A DNA stretch of 5,749 nt from Candidatus Coatesiibacteriota bacterium (GTDB lineage Bacteria; RBG-13-66-14): the NCBI GenBank assembly GCA_014728185.1, contig WJMB01000279.1, positions 1-5,749 on the forward strand, given 5' to 3'. The notes beneath the pieces are model-generated. The model saw only the letters and a list, made by a program, of their open reading frames with translations. It was not told the DNA's origin and ran no database searches. This document shows, one piece after another, positions 5,408-5,749 of the stretch; the first letter of the stretch is position 1; the number at the start of each line of letters is the position of its first letter. A program made the translations under genes and the position numbers.

Positions 5408-5749
5408 TTATGGAAGGATATACCCTATAGCATTAGCGCCTCTATGATACGCAGACAACACAAGTCTATTGTTAATATTGAGCCTAATCGTTTGTTTGGT
5501 TTTTGGAGTTGTAGTAACAATTCTTTTATCATCACTACTCAACCCGGTTTTGTCAATCGCCCTTTTTAACAAATCAAAGTAACCATCAATCCACTCCCGC
5601 GACGGCGATCTTCCAACCGCCGCCAGCAGGCGCTCCCTGTGATCCCCTTCCATTGTCGGGTTTGCCTCCTTAGTGCGCCGGCCTTTGATAACGCTGTTCA
5701 AATACCCTTTGCGGGATGCGTTATCCGGAAGAACTCGCCCCTCTTTAAC
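5408..5749 (-). CDS. Hypothetical protein, 5'-truncated by the window edge, possibly a pseudogene part
   Basis: The frame is open from the window edge to TAA 5408-5410, giving at least 113 residues, and I do not recognise the family. It begins VKEGRVLPDNASRK and continues through GRRTKEANPTMEG, a predicted helical segment (RERLLAAVGRSPSREWIDGYFDLL split over about residues 38-62), a polar linker, and a strand-rich end (QTIRLNINNRLVLSAYH, then NAIGYILP). If a gene starts inside the window, the best candidate is ATG 5651-5653, preceded by AAGGAGG at 5665-5671 with a long 11-base spacer. A TTG at 5699-5701 is weaker. Because the frame stays open upstream, a longer gene beginning outside the window is at least as likely. 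The next open frame is in the same register just past the stop, with no other stop between, so the two were probably once a single gene of at least 215 codons. Composition is AT-richer than the neighbouring genes. Confidence 0.5.
   Translation of the reverse strand, partial: VKEGRVLPDNASRKGYLNSVIKGRRTKEANPTMEGDHRERLLAAVGRSPSREWIDGYFDLLKRAIDKTGLSSDDKRIVTTTPKTKQTIRLNINNRLVLSAYHRGANAIGYILP

Noticed and set aside
1..5749. CRISPR array, tRNA or rRNA gene
   Set aside because: I saw no regularly spaced direct repeats, no cloverleaf with a TTCRANNC arm outside coding sequence, and no rRNA signature on either strand.

Overview
The window is GC-rich bacterial chromosome (roughly 65% G+C by eye in the main genes) from an organism I cannot name. 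A CehA/McbA-type PHP metallohydrolase, a Yip1-domain membrane protein, an orphan secreted protein and PgpA-type lipid metabolism fit an environmental, possibly uncultured, bacterium. That is an inference from gene content, not a taxonomic call. Every intact gene lies on the minus strand, so the transcription order runs from high to low coordinates.

Layout in transcription order. (a) 5749-5102: the 3' part of an unrecognised gene with clearly lower G+C than its neighbours. It is cut by a single in-frame TAA at 5408-5410, so either it is a pseudogene or it is two small genes. (b) 5105-4566: pgpA, phosphatidylglycerophosphatase A, whose ATG overlaps the preceding stop (ATGA). (c) 4565-4157: a gene-poor, moderately AT-richer stretch with small hairpins and palindromes. 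(d) 4156-3401: a Yip1-family multipass membrane protein with a strong Shine-Dalgarno sequence. (e) 3387-2269: a PHP-domain metallohydrolase with a C-terminal beta-sandwich, 13 bases after the Yip1 gene and without its own ribosome binding site, so probably translationally coupled. (f) 2268-2018: an intergenic region holding two tandem hairpins of REP/MITE appearance and a perfect 16-bp palindrome. (g) 2017-1229: a secreted orphan protein. (h) 1226-564: a class I SAM-dependent O-methyltransferase, two bases after (g). (i) 505-480: a perfect 11-bp stem-loop that probably terminates this unit. (j) 1-457: on the plus strand, the decayed relic of an IS1595-family (ISXO2-like) transposase with an internal deletion, two frameshifts and two in-frame stops.

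How they work together: three two-gene cassettes are visible (unknown/pgpA, Yip1/PHP, secreted orphan/O-methyltransferase), each joined by overlap or very close spacing. Only pgpA has a firm pathway role: removal of phosphate from phosphatidylglycerophosphate to make phosphatidylglycerol. I see no CRISPR array, tRNA, rRNA, prophage module or defence island, and no convincing new system. The items most worth a second look are the nonsense-interrupted gene ahead of pgpA, the tandem hairpin element at 2179-2226 and the palindrome at 2045-2060.
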